Program-made: the position numbers and the translations under genes
In this document: one piece after another, positions 1 through 10,232 of the stretch
Layout of the letters: every line of letters begins with the position of its first letter
How positions within the stretch are numbered: position 1 is the stretch's first letter
Notes under the pieces: generated by a model
The model's input: only the letters and a program-made list of their open reading frames with translations
Told to the model about the DNA's origin: nothing
Databases searched by the model: none
NCBI GenBank assembly: GCA_014925825.1
Contig: JACGCK010000143.1
Span: 51,890-115,889 of the forward strand
From: Pholiota molesta
Lineage: Eukaryota; Basidiomycota; Agaricomycetes; Agaricales; Strophariaceae
Direction: 5' to 3'
DNA: 64,000 nt

Positions 1-659
1 ACGATGATGGTAGGATGTCGGAGGCTTTAAATTCGCGGCAAGCAATACCGTGACTGACGACGCGAGACTCGATGCGGAATTTGCCGATGCCCCATTGTAC
101 AATGTACAGAAGTAACTTGGAGATATCCCTCGCAGAAATACAAAAATCTGCACGAGGTTCACAAAATAATGGATATGCACGTAAATAAAAGGTAAGTATA
201 TACAGCTGTTTTTGAAGGCAATGAATCGAAAGGCGTGGCGTGGCTACCGAAGAGACATTGTTAGTTCCAGGTTCACAGGATATATTGCGGTGACAGTTCC
301 TTCACGGTTTCCCGAGATACAGTGATCAGCCAAGCCTCACAGGATAGAAAGGTAATTCTGCTAGCGTCGAAAAATCGCTTGTTTGCGTTGGCCGCCCGTC
401 ACAGGGCTGGAATCCGGGAGGTCTTTGCAGCAGTTCCGCAGTCAGAATGATTGTTCAGACATTCTTCGTATAATCACTTGGGGCATGTTTTATTGTTTCG
501 CCTGCGAATTCACCCTCAAATTCAAAAGTTTTGGCTCTGCAGTAAATTCTACGCATAGCAATACACATTAAGAATTGCAGACATGATTCCTCATACCTCC
601 AAAATCTAACCAAAAGCCTTAGTCTAGATCATCAGGCAGCGGGCGCCTCCATAAGAGCG
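1..659. other. Left-edge intergenic sequence
   Basis: No convincing gene is visible. From about position 409 to 659 the sequence is a diverged direct copy of about 5259-5529, the 3' flank of the second small secreted-protein gene, so this part is the 3' flank of the first paralogue. Positions 1-400 match nothing else that I could see in the window. Confidence 0.5.
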
Positions 660-1163
660 TCAATCACTGTTGTCCGTGCTAATTAAATTTTTCATTAACG
701 GAGGCTCAGTGGTATGAATAAAGTGGCGACAAACCCTATATTTTCTCCAGTCTGCGCGAGCAGTGAGTTCAGGAGCTTCATCCTCAAACCCACGCCTGTT
801 TGGTGAGAAAGCATCGGAGACCCTACATATATGCGAAGACACGGTGAGTGACTGCTTGCCGCTGATGATGACAAAGTGCTTACTGGTTGTAAGTGTCCGC
901 AATTCTGGCGGCACCTCTTGCACCTTTTATGATATGACGGCTGTGGGGGCGGGGTGCATGGCGTATAAGTTTGACAGCACCGCCTAGCCTGATGGGTTCG
1001 CGTTCTTGACTGAGTTGAGTAGGCATAAAGATCAGTGTGTCGAGTGAAGAATAGAGCAGCGGACATACAGATTGACAGTGTCAGCATTGACGGGGTATGC
1101 AAGCGAAGAGGTGATGACAGTAGCGAGAAGAAAGATAGAGGCAGAGAGGTTGATTTGAACCAT
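660..1163 (-). CDS. Small secreted protein, paralogue A (function unknown)
   Basis: A three-exon minus-strand gene predicts about 118 aa. It starts MVQINLSASIFLLATVITSS, a typical signal peptide (short N-region, hydrophobic core, Ala/Ser before the likely cleavage near residues 22-23). The mature part begins YPVN and contains a basic His/Arg-rich stretch (LIRHAPRPHSRHII) followed by KGARGAARIADTYNQ. Introns run about 1033-1091 (GTATGT...CTCAG) and about 801-886. The start was chosen because it gives the signal peptide and matches the paralogue at 5530-6007. The two proteins agree almost perfectly over the basic core and differ in the C-terminal exon. No known domain is recognised. It is probably exported; an effector-like or extracellular role is only a guess. 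A TATA-like box lies about 130 bp upstream. Confidence 0.6.
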
Positions 1164-1290
1164 GATGATGATATTTAGCGCGAAGGTCGTTAACGTTAAC
1201 TTGACTGTGAAAGAGCTTTAGAGGAGTGCGATCAACGCTAGAGTTATCGGGGTGAGACCAGCTAAAGAAACTAGGAAGTGAAATAGAACC

Positions 1291-1299
1291 TTTATATAT
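1291..1299 (-). promoter_or_regulatory. TATA-like box of secreted-protein gene A
   Basis: On the minus strand the sequence reads catatataaagg, about 130 bp upstream of the ATG at 1163. A matching box sits at the same distance before the paralogue (6131-6139), and that conservation supports it. Confidence 0.4.
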
Positions 1300-1379
1300 G
1301 TTCTCATGATCCACCCAAATAGTGCAGAATAATTGCATGTCAATGTGGTTCTATTTGAAGACGAAACATATTGATTGAC

Positions 1380-1715
1380 AGGCTCCTGTAACCGTTCAGA
1401 AATAAAAATTGAAAGATCAACACTCGGATATACGGCAACCGTGTAGTGAATCAGTGATAGGTGGAGTTAAAATGACCACCGTTCCCTGCGATTCAACTGC
1501 GATTCAGAACTTTCAGTTATTGATAACAGGCTTGAATATTTGAACTCACATTCAAATGCGTCGTGCAATTGAGAGGCGCTTCCTATGTTATTACATAGGA
1601 GCAATGGATAATTACTTCCTTTTTGTGTATACGCATTTTGAATTGATGTAGATTGTCCAGTATATTTTTAGACGAACTTTCTGGTTCAAAGCGGTGTAAG
1701 CAACAAAGGTTCGTG
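1380..1715. repeat. Spacer repeat, copy 1 of 3
   Basis: This block, starting GGCTCCTGTAACCGTTCAG and ending near GTGTAAGCAACAAAG, recurs in the same orientation at about 3931-4860 (split by an inserted element) and, more diverged, at about 6285-6655. It contains no long reading frame. In copies 1 and 3 it lies just upstream of a secreted-protein gene, so it was probably duplicated together with that gene. Confidence 0.7.
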
Positions 1716-1725
1716 TTAGAGCTGT

Positions 1726-3573
1726 CTACGGCTCTAAGGTAGGACGTGTGGCAAGGTGTAGATCTGATATGGCTGTGGGAAGGTCGAGGCTGATGCGGTT
1801 GTCTTCTGGATCCATTGAGGTGACCACACGAATGCTAAACTCCTGATCGTACGACTCGTAGTATGACTCTCGCAAATTCAGGATGAGGCGTGATCCAAAA
1901 ATTACCGATGAGACAACAGGAAGAATGAAACTTGCATGTGCTACAACGTGCTTCATTAGGACGTCAATAACGATTAACGCAGCAAAAGAGAGGAAACCAT
2001 TTGGACATACTTTCAACCCCGTTGTGTTTAGCCAAGCAACAAGCAAGTTAAAAATACAAAAGAAAGAGAAGCTATATTTGTGAAGAATATCAGGCAAGGT
2101 GTCGATTAGACGGACGGCGGGACTCACATAAAGGGAAATATTATACTATCCCTGAGTAGTATATACAGCAGAGGTTTTTTCCTGTTACTATTCCGATAAC
2201 CTGAGAATATGCGGTGGCTTCCAACTTCACGGTAGTACTTGATTCCGAGCGCCAATGCAAGACCACATATCAGGGATTCAAAAAGCACCACGGGAATCCA
2301 GAGGACGAATACCCATGATGTATACTTCTCTTTTGCGCAGAACTCAACAGGGGTCTGAATGAATATATCTGGAACATCAAGCTATTTAGAATCACTCAGA
2401 GCGAACATATCATGATAAGCTCACCTGAATCAGCCGTATCTGAACCATAAATCCTTGCCACCAACTGCATAATTATGAGGCAGATCAATTCAGTCGCATA
2501 GGCAGTAACGAGGATCCTCAGAATTTTCTGATCATGTGTGTACATGCTTGAAACGCGGTACACCATGATTCCTGACAATATCAGGATTTAAATGATGAGA
2601 AACAGTGTAAAACCTCATCCTCATACCATGCACTGCGAAAAAGGTCACAGCTGCTAGAGAACCGATGACAAGATTGAAAGTGTCGCCTAAATCAACATAG
2701 CCCAAGATCTCTTGTAAGCAAGTATCGAAGGAGTTTCAAACACGGCGTAGGCGTACAACTAAAGGAGTGCACAAATTATATCAGCGTATATTCTCCTCGG
2801 AATGCTTATTTACTTACGTATATCTCTGATAGTACACCAGAAGTGATCAATATAGAGGGGGAGACCTAGACATCACGTCAAAATGTAAATATCTACCTGT
2901 GGAGAATGCCCCAGCAAATGTTCTATGAAGACTGAAGGGTTTTATTAAAATGAATGACACAGGACATAAAAAGGGACCACGTACATGAAGCGGTATAACT
3001 ATATGAATCTCTTTGGTGAATGTCCCAGGACAAGCGGTTCTGTAAGCGAGAACGTACATTTGCAAGATAAGGCCAACATATCGGTTCTAACCATTCGTAA
3101 ATTCAGATAATGGATATTTCATTCTGCGTAAATTCAAAGCTTACGAGAAAGAACAGAAATTGAGGAATTTGCCATTTCGGCCGGTTCTAGAGTTTCATCA
3201 GCTACTAGGTAAGTACATTGAGATCTTCTAGACAAGGGTACTTACCCAAACGACCTCAATCTATGAGACCGAAGAAATATGAGTGAAATTCATACAATAG
3301 AGTGACGGAAGGTAACGAACCTCGATATCGAGCGTGGTCACTATGATGGTCAAGATATCGCGTTCGCCAATTTAGCATAGGTTCCACTCATTCAAAGTTA
3401 AGAAGACTCACAGTGGTCGTAGATCATACATGTGGCTCCTGCGACTGATAGAGGTATATAAAAATGAAATTGTCAGGCTGGCTGGCTGGGTAGCTGACTG
3501 AGGCTAACTCACGTGCGAGATATGATAGAGCTGTATCCGCCGGAAGTACTATCTGATTAACTTGAGTGTCCAT
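1726..3573 (-). CDS. DUF6533-type multi-pass membrane protein
   Basis: A multi-exon minus-strand gene. The first exon starts MDTQVNQIVLPADTALSYLA; the next spells AGATCMIYDH, the YDH signature of the fungal DUF6533 N-terminal domain. Further exon pieces include IEVVW, NRPKWQIPQFLFFLN and NRYVGLILQ, again as in that family. Hydrophobic segments follow through about 2400-2800. The last exon (about 1726-2080) has a membrane helix, then FGSRLILNLRE and a hydrophilic tail, the usual C-terminal end of these proteins. The family is expanded in agaricomycetes, is predicted to have about seven membrane helices, and has no established function. Internal exon borders are not fully resolved; some middle exons read poorly, so decay cannot be excluded. 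Confidence 0.6.
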
Positions 3574-3930
3574 TTCCGAACTGAAGCCTCGACTGGGTCA
3601 TAAGGACTAGTTAACAGTGGCGGAGGGCTGCCAGTAAGGAAGAAAGAAGACTATGAGAAGGCAGCAGCGGTTCAGCAGAGAGATATAGGCACCAACCCTC
3701 GGAAATTCAATGCGAGTCGGCGACCTTAGGAACGCCACTCGAAACCGGCTACTAAATAGCAGCCACTTACGTTGACTTCGGTATGTAATGGCATCGCGTT
3801 TGTCACCCATTGCGACAGTGCATTCAGATGGTGCGCCGTGCGCGAAGCAGTGTTTAAAAGCGCAGCACCTTGATATGGAAGACTAATTGTCATTGTCAAA
3901 GGACGAATTTGGGGTAAGGCGAAACATCTT
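3574..3930. other. Intergenic, 5' flank of the membrane protein gene
   Basis: No gene, repeat or clear regulatory motif was recognised here. It should contain the promoter of the minus-strand membrane protein gene. Confidence 0.4.
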
Positions 3931-4860
3931 GGCTCCTGTAACCGTTCAGACTAAAAGTTGATAGAATCAACACTCGGATATACGGCAACCGTGTAGTGAG
4001 TCAGTGATAAGTGGAGTAATAATGACCACCTTTCCCTGCGATTCAGACTTTCAGTTATTGATAAAAGACTTGAATATTTGAACTCACATTCAAATGCGTC
4101 GTTCAAATGAGAGGCGCTTCCTATGTTATTGGGTGACTTTCCATAACGCTAACTTGAATTATTTAGAAGTTGAATTGTTTAGCGACGTCAGTCGGAGTTC
4201 CAATGGTGAAAAGTCGAATTTCCATAACGCCCATAAACGCACATTTGGAGATTCGAAAGGGCGAGCTCGTCAAAAAGTCCTTTCCAAGGCTCTCTGAAGC
4301 ATCCCATCCTATTTTTGGGGATGCAAAAGTGTGTTGTCCATAGTAATATATATGACGATGCTATTCCTCAATTTTTCCTCAATAACGCGAGCCAGCAGGC
4401 AAAGCTGTTGCATTTGCGAATGCAATGAGCGGGAGGACGCCGAGCAAGGGTCGGCATTGATGCCGGTGTGCCGGAAAGGGACATCTGGCGAGAAAGGAAA
4501 AATAGGGTCCTGATTGGCAACCGCTGACAGTTTTTGACAACTCAAGATTTGGAAGAGGGGGGGTAGAGGCCTCTTCTAAATACGAGGTTTAGACCTGTCA
4601 ACTTGAAAGCCAGTTGACAGCCCGGAGGTTGTACCGTCAACGGCACCTCGGCCAAGGACCCTTGTTGCCATGTATTTAGAGATAGATATTCAAGTTAGAG
4701 TTATGGAAAGTCACCCATTAGGAAGTAGACCTTCAGCAACGAATGACTACTTCCTATCGGTGCATATAACACGCATCTTGAATTGATGTTGCCTAATATT
4801 GTCCACTATATTTTTAGATGAACTTCCTGGTTCAAAGTGGTGTAAGCAACAAAGTTTAGT
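3931..4860. repeat. Spacer repeat, copy 2 of 3 (interrupted by a MITE)
   Basis: The two halves, 3931-4130 and 4717-4860, together align with 1380-1715. The gap between them is exactly the inverted-repeat element at 4131-4716. This gives an empty-site comparison for that insertion. Confidence 0.7.
4131..4716. mobile_element. 586-bp MITE-like element with 29-bp terminal inverted repeats
   Basis: The ends are GGGTGACTTTCCATAACGCT at the left and its inverted counterpart at the right. Over 29 bp the two termini agree at 28 positions. The element interrupts the spacer repeat, whose uninterrupted copy at 1380-1715 shows the empty site. ATT flanks both ends and may be a 3-bp target duplication. A partial internal repeat of the terminus (TTTCCATAACGC) lies near 4218-4230. 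No coding capacity is seen. A PIF/Harbinger-like origin would fit a 3-bp duplication, but that is inference only. Confidence 0.75.
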
Positions 4861-4869
4861 GAGACAAGA

Positions 4870-5240
4870 TCGCAGCACAGGAAATCGAAGAATGCTCAGC
4901 GCTCAGACCCAAGCGGTCGCCAGACAACGAACAGTGTTGTAACGCCTAGTCGTCGCCTGAGGCTTTGTTCTTTTTTGCTTCCCTTTGGCCTTCCTCGTGG
5001 CCTCTTGGCCAAATTCTCTGCCGTGCCAGACTTGTAGGGCCTGTACCTTTTTGGGCTGTTTAGTTGGAATGAAGGCATGCCTAACATTATTAGGCTCACC
5101 TTGTCATGATCTTTATTTATGTTTCGATAACGACTCAAAATCAATGTATGCCTTGGGAGATATAACGCATGCGCACGACGCACTTCTCGAAGACAATCCA
5201 GCAGCCGTATGTGCTCGCTTTCCAGTCTATTCATCGTAAT
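4870..5240 (-). pseudogene. Truncated copy of the AT-hook gene
   Basis: On the minus strand this retains RLESEHIRLLDCLREVRR and the AT-hook run KRPRGRPKGSKK, both matching the gene at 6761-8016. The Gln/His-rich N-terminal exon and the coiled-coil exon between these pieces are missing, and the frame after the AT hook runs past the parental stop. Flanking order (spacer repeat, AT-hook segment, then the secreted-protein gene) shows it came with a segmental duplication. It is most likely non-functional. Confidence 0.65.
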
Positions 5241-5529
5241 TCATGATTAGATTGCGCGTAGAATCCGAGAGGTCTTTGCAGCAATTCAATAAAAGTCAAT
5301 CAGATTGATCTTTCGGACATTCTTTATGAAATCAGGACACGTTTTATTGTCCGACTGTGAAGTCACCCTCAAAATCCAGAGTCTTGGTTCTGCAATAAAT
5401 TATATTCATAGCGATATACAATAACAATTGCGGACATGATTTTTCATACCTCCAAAACATAGCCAAAAGCTCGAGTCTAGATCGCCAGGCAGTGAGCGCT
5501 TCCAAAGAGCGTTAATGTTGTTTTGCGTG

Positions 5530-6007
5530 CTAAACAATTTTGAAATTCAACAGAGACCCAGCGGTACAGATAAAGTGGCGACAAACCCTAACTCCGCCCC
5601 ATGTCCACCGCCGATCCAGTGCTTCATCCTCGAAGTCACGCCTGCCTTGAGAGAAAGTATTGGAGACCCTATATGTATGCGAAGACACGGTGAGCGACTG
5701 CTCGCCGCTGATAATGACAGAATGCTTACTGGTTGTAAGTGTCCGCAATTCTGGCGGCACCTCTTGCACCTTTTATGATATGACGGCTGTGGGGGCGGGG
5801 TGCATGGCGTATAAGGTTGATAGCGCCGCCTAGCCTAACGGGTTCACGTTCTTGACTGGGAAGAGTAGGCATAAACGTTAGTGGGCCGATGGAAGAGATA
5901 GAGCAGGAAACATACAGCTCGACAGCATCAATATTGACGGGATATGCAAGTGAAGAGGTGATGGCAGTAGCGAGAAGAATGATAGAGGCGAGGTTGATTT
6001 GGACCAT
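5530..6007 (-). CDS. Small secreted protein, paralogue B (function unknown)
   Basis: A three-exon minus-strand gene for about 109 aa, paralogous to 660-1163. The start MVQINLASIILLATAITSS is a signal peptide. The first intron begins GTATGT and carries a good branch point (ACTAAC) before CCCAG; the second begins GTAAGC. The mature protein starts YPVNIDAVELQE, continues into the same basic core (LIRHAPRPHSRHIIKGARG) and ends in a C-terminal exon unlike paralogue A, reading through tryptophan-rich residues to NFKIV. A TATA-like box is conserved about 125 bp upstream. No known domain is recognised; export is predicted from the leader only. Selection on the core is suggested because it is unchanged while both flanks have diverged. 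Confidence 0.6.
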
Positions 6008-6130
6008 GATGATGATATCTGGCGGAAAGGTCGTTTGATTGAATGCGAAAGAGCTTTAGAGGATTGCGATCAACGCTAAAGTTATTGGGATGAGACCAGC
6101 TGAAGAAACTAAGAAGTGAAGCAGACCCTT

Positions 6131-6139
6131 TATATATGC
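6131..6139 (-). promoter_or_regulatory. TATA-like box of secreted-protein gene B
   Basis: The minus strand reads catatataaagg about 125 bp before the ATG at 6007, matching the box before paralogue A. Confidence 0.4.
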
Positions 6140-6284
6140 TGTGGACCGGCGTCATGATCCACCCAAATAGTACAGCAGCATGCATAGAAAGATGCTTGGG
6201 GCCGCCAATCTTTCAGTCGTATATGCTGTGTTGAAAGATTGATCATTGCATGTGTCGGTCTGATCAGTCGAAAGCTGTCGACAG

Positions 6285-6655
6285 GCTTCTGTAACAGATC
6301 AGAGATGAGGTTGATAAGATCAACACTTGGAGTACGTCGCTACGCGGCAACTGTGTAGAGAGTCAATGACGAGGGTAGTGAGAATGTCCACCATCTGTTC
6401 CTATAATCCATGTAGCAGCGTTGTAGTCATTCCTGCGGAAAGTGGGATTTAGACCTCTGCAAGTGATAAGAAGCTTCACATGATTGAACTCACATTCGAT
6501 TGCGTCGTTCAATTGCGGGAAGCTGCGTATGTGATGTAGACCTTTAGCAATGAAATGGTTACTTCCTATCGGTGTAAACACATTTTGGACTGATGTAAAT
6601 TGTCCAGTACAACTTTAGACACGAACTTTCTGATTCAAAGAATTGTAAGCAAAAC
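6285..6655. repeat. Spacer repeat, copy 3 of 3 (diverged)
   Basis: Shared blocks include the start GGCTTCTGTAAC, TTGAACTCACATTC, CTTCCTATCGGTG and GAACTTTCTG, in the same order as at 1380-1715 and 3931-4860. It lies between secreted-protein gene B and the AT-hook gene. No coding sequence is seen. Confidence 0.55.
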
Positions 6656-6760
6656 ATACAACATAGTTTAGTATTACACGGATCGCAGCACAAGAAAGCG
6701 AAGAAGATGAAACTCAGACCCAAGCGGTCGCCAGACAACGAACAAACAGTGTTGTAATGC

Positions 6761-8016
6761 CTAGTCGTCGCCTGAGGCTTTGTTCTTATTTTTGCTTCCC
6801 TTCGGCCTTCCTCGCGGCCTCTTGGCCAAACTCTCTGCCGTGCCAGCGCTTGTAGGCACAGTGCGTTTTTGGCCCGTTGTACTTGTGTTCCCAGATCCGC
6901 TTCGAGATGGACCTGCGACTGACGCTGATTGGCTTTCGTTACCACTTATGCGACGTTCGGTGAGGTATCTAGTGACAGATTAGATCAAGGTGAAAGGAAA
7001 CCATCAAACACGACTGACTGTGATGTCTTTTCGTCCAACGTACTCTGGAGACTCGGTAAAGGAGGTTGCCCAAGTTCTTGCCGAAGCCGATCGACATCTG
7101 CCTTTGCAACCGCATAGTCGTTTTCTGTGAGCTGTGCGATCTTTGCTTGCGTTTCTCGACACCTGTAACTGGGGGTAAGCGTCCTGATAACAACAAGAAA
7201 ATATGAAACTGACTCTTTCTCCAATGACGATTCCATTATGTCTACCTGCCGACGATTAGATGGAATGAAGGCATGCCTAACATCGCTAGGCTCACCTTGT
7301 CACGATCTTCGTTTATCTTCCGATATGTCTTAGAACCAATATGCCTGGTGAAAATATAGAAGACGACGCACCTCTCGAAGACAATTCAGCAGCCGTGTAC
7401 GCTCGCTTTCTAGTCTACCAATCGAAATCCATGATTAGATTGCGTGGTGTGAAAATAGGGAGGGCATACTTGTGTTTCTGTTCCCGAAGATCTTGAATAG
7501 CCTTTCCCTTCTGCTCAAGCGAGGCATGTGCCGATAAGATATGTGCAGTATGCAGCTGCAGCGTTAGCGCATGCTTTCTGAAAGACACATAAATAGGATC
7601 GTAAATGCCAGTATATGCGAAGGGGACGGCGATATGATAAGAATGGACTCGGGGACGCACTTCAATTCGGCTGTCTTTGCAAGATGAACCAAGTCTTTCG
7701 TCCAATCCCCTTTAGCGACCAATGGTGTGCTGGTCGACCCGCTTGCCTGGGCTGACGTCCCTGGCTGCACACCATGTTGTTGTTGTAGTTGCTGCTGGTG
7801 CTGGTGCTGTACTAGCTGAGGCGCGTGTTCGGGCTGCTTTTGCTGCACTACTGGCTGGCGCTGGGTATCCTTCGGAGCGATATGGGTGACAGGAATCTGT
7901 TGTTGGAGATGTGGAGGGTTGTAATGAACGTATTGCGTTTGTTGTACGTGGTGATGTTGAATATGTTGCGACATTTTGGCAGGCAGCAGGGGATTGTATG
8001 TTATACCGCTAGTCAA
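6761..8016 (-). CDS. AT-hook protein with Gln/His-rich N-terminus and coiled coil
   Basis: A multi-exon minus-strand gene for roughly 280 aa. The first exon starts MTSGITYNPLLPAK (a second possible start, MSQHIQ, lies 14 codons later) and is very rich in Gln and His. Next come exons with a likely coiled coil (KHALTLQLHTAHILSAHAS, then RLESERTRLLNCLREVRR, then KADVDRLRQELG) and a Ser/Thr/Gly-rich linker. The C-terminus is a canonical AT hook, KRPRGRPKGSKNKNKASGDD, followed by the stop at 6761-6763. AT hooks bind the minor groove of AT-rich DNA, so a chromatin or transcription role in the nucleus is likely. No other domain is recognised. A partial copy lies at 4870-5240. Confidence 0.6.
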
Positions 8017-9024
8017 GGTCCTTGGGGTCTTGCAACACCTTAATTTTTTTAATCTCAGAAGTGGCAGAAGGCTGGTTGTTGTGCTGTGTTATTGCCATTT
8101 GTAGAATCAACCGTTGGACATACGCGCTCTCCAAGAGTCGTCGCGTTTATTCAAACTTATACTGTGTTAAGGTCTATGGACGTTCCTTTTGACCCATAGA
8201 AACAATAGGAGTTTTCTTTCTTTGTATATCACTTAAAATTTATATTTTGTCAAGAGGATGAAGTTGCTAGCACCAAGCGTCTCTCGTATATTGAATTTGG
8301 GAAAGGGAACTATTGGCCAAGAAAATGAGTTAGACGATAGAATTCGTCAGTGGTAGAATGAATCAGTCTTCGTCCTTAGCGCGGATCCCTCAATCGTAAA
8401 GATATCCCATCCCAATGATTCCCGATGAGCAAAAACAGAAAGTAAGCAACATCTTCGTTTGCACCCTTCCAGATCTGTGGAGTCGCTCTCCTCCATGCTG
8501 TGGGTTCTTGAAACCCATGCAGCACCTTGTGTAAAGATTTAGACAGGTACACGATACGAGAACGGGATCATAGAAAGGTATGCATGCCTTATGGAGATGA
8601 ACATCAGAGTGCAGCCATCCAATAGCCGGGGACGTACACATTGGCGCGTCGAAGATTTGTGGTCCGACCATTTGATAATGATTCCTAACTTCGGGTTTTT
8701 TGCTTGTGGTTGCCATATTCGCTTCCGGATTCGAGGTTTGCACATCTTGTCAACGAGAAGCAACTAAATGAGATAGTAGGGATGCCGTCCCAGCTGTGGG
8801 CGATGTACGCATCGAGAGCAAGTCGTCCCAGTCAAGTTTTCAATCGACTCAGCAAGCGTTTCTACACCCACGTGGCAGTTTTTGACGTTATAGGACCATA
8901 GCACACCATGGTGAAACACAGCAGTAGATCTGAGATCGTGACAGGTTGGGTCGAAGATGGTGTTATTGTAGTACAAGTTGCGTAGAGAATTATACAGAGA
9001 ATAAGGATAGCAGAAAGCGAAAGA
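8017..9024. other. Intergenic region between AT-hook gene and COX16
   Basis: No gene is convincingly recognised. A minus-strand frame at 8390-8743 and a plus-strand frame at 8704-8901 overlap each other; neither has splice structure or a motif I know. 8017-8300 is the likely promoter of the AT-hook gene. Confidence 0.35.
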
Positions 9025-9468
9025 TCATGATGAAGTTGATTTGGATGGAGGTTCTGTGGGAGGCACACCCCATTCAGGAACGCCTTTAGGACGTGCAATG
9101 CGTTTTGGTTCCCAGTCTTCATTGGCGTCAGCACTTAATCGCTATTACACAAGAAATGATTGCTTAGAAGATTCAACGGGAATAGATTGACGCTACTCAC
9201 AAAATATTCCTCCCGAATGTCAAACTTCTTCCTGTTCTGGTCCAATTTGAGTTCCTGTTCCTTCGTTACCTGCAAGTATCGTTCTGGATTAGATATCTTT
9301 GAACAGGCCCGGATTTGGAACATAAAGGAAACGTACATGCTTGACTTTCTGGTCGTGCATATCATACCTCGTTTGAGTAAAAGTCGTCATACCAAATGAC
9401 GCAGCGACCATGATCAGCAAGAAAGGAACGCCGAAGAGACTTGGATGTTTTCTGACAAGCCGGTTCAT
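9025..9468 (-). CDS. COX16: Cytochrome c oxidase assembly protein COX16
   Basis: Three minus-strand exons encode about 105 aa. Exon 1 gives NRLVRKHPSLFGVPFLLIMV (a single membrane helix) and then TTFTQTRYDMHDQKV. After an intron (GTACGT...TTGCAG) comes KEQELKLDQNRKKFDIREEY. A second intron (GTGAGT...AATAG) leads to a tail with EDWEPKRIARPKGVPEWG. The QTRYD, KFDIREEY and W-x-P features are those of Cox16, a small inner-membrane mitochondrial protein that works in copper-site and Cox2 assembly of complex IV. The length is slightly short for the family; KSN immediately before the chosen Met is also Cox16-like, so a further 5' exon upstream is possible. No targeting presequence is evident, as is usual for this family. 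Confidence 0.88.
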
Positions 9469-9567
9469 ATTGGACTTCTGTTGTCACCTGGCTGTAAAGC
9501 ATGGTCCCACCCGGTCGAAATTAGTAACATGAACAAACAACCCGATTTAGCAACATGTCGGTTGATG

Positions 9568-9768
9568 ATGTTGGGTACTCGTTTGAAAGTCGCCCCCGAA
9601 CAAACATGTGCAAAGCGTTCGTAGGGGGCGAGTTCAAAAGTTGCCCCCGAACAAATAAGTACAACGTGAACAGGCTGGGTACTCGTTCGAAAGTCGCCCC
9701 AAAACAAACATGTGCAAATCGTTCGTAGGGAGCGAGTTCAAAAGTTGCCCCCCGAACAAACAAGTACA
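9568..9768. repeat. Tandem repeat, about 2 x 118 bp, each with two half-units
   Basis: Two imperfect copies carry the pattern GGGTACTCGTTYGAAAGTCGCC ... GAACAAACATGTGCAAA ... GCGAGTTCAAAAGTTGCCCC. Inside each copy, two half-units share the pattern GAGTTCAAAAGTTGCCCCCG (or GTTTGAAAGTCGCCCCCG) followed by AACAAA. The tandem duplication keeps a frame open by chance in both minus-strand phases. It lies upstream of COX16 and could touch its promoter. Confidence 0.7.
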
Positions 9769-10043
9769 TGGGGAGAGGGGAGGGGGCGGGATAAAATGTC
9801 TTGAAAAAATCCACTATGACGGTTGACACCTGTGCGACAAAATGTCTGAGAAACTTACTGTGTATTTAAAACAACCATTCTAGTTTAACTCCTTTATCCA
9901 ACAATTCCAATGTCGCTACCCGTCATAAATGCTATCACGCATGCGCTTTAAACTTTGCATACTTCTTTGATACTTCTTTATTGATGCTGAAATATTTCTA
10001 GAGATGAACGTACTGCAAGTACTTTAGTCTTTCACAGATATCT

Positions 10044-10232
10044 GTGGAATATGGTTTAGGATCAGTCACCGAATTTCGAATGCTCATGAAAATGACCCAT
10101 ACTATCATATCTGGTTCCTGGGCCCTCTATGTCATATTCCCTGGAACCTTTACTCCCGGAGATCTAGATCTCTACACTGCTGGTCAAGACATCCGACGTG
10201 TCAATCTATTGATAAGATCAAACCCGACATAA
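10044..10232 (+). pseudogene. Possible fragment of a nucleotidyltransferase-fold gene
   Basis: A short plus-strand frame contains TIISGSWALYVIFPGTFTPG then DLDLYTAGQDIRR. The ISGS...FxPxDLDLY pattern resembles the G-S and D-x-D motifs of nucleotidyltransferase-like proteins that are common as multigene families in agaricomycetes. Nothing up- or downstream extends it into a full gene, and the frame ends quickly, so it looks like a relic. The family assignment is from memory of the motif. Confidence 0.3.
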
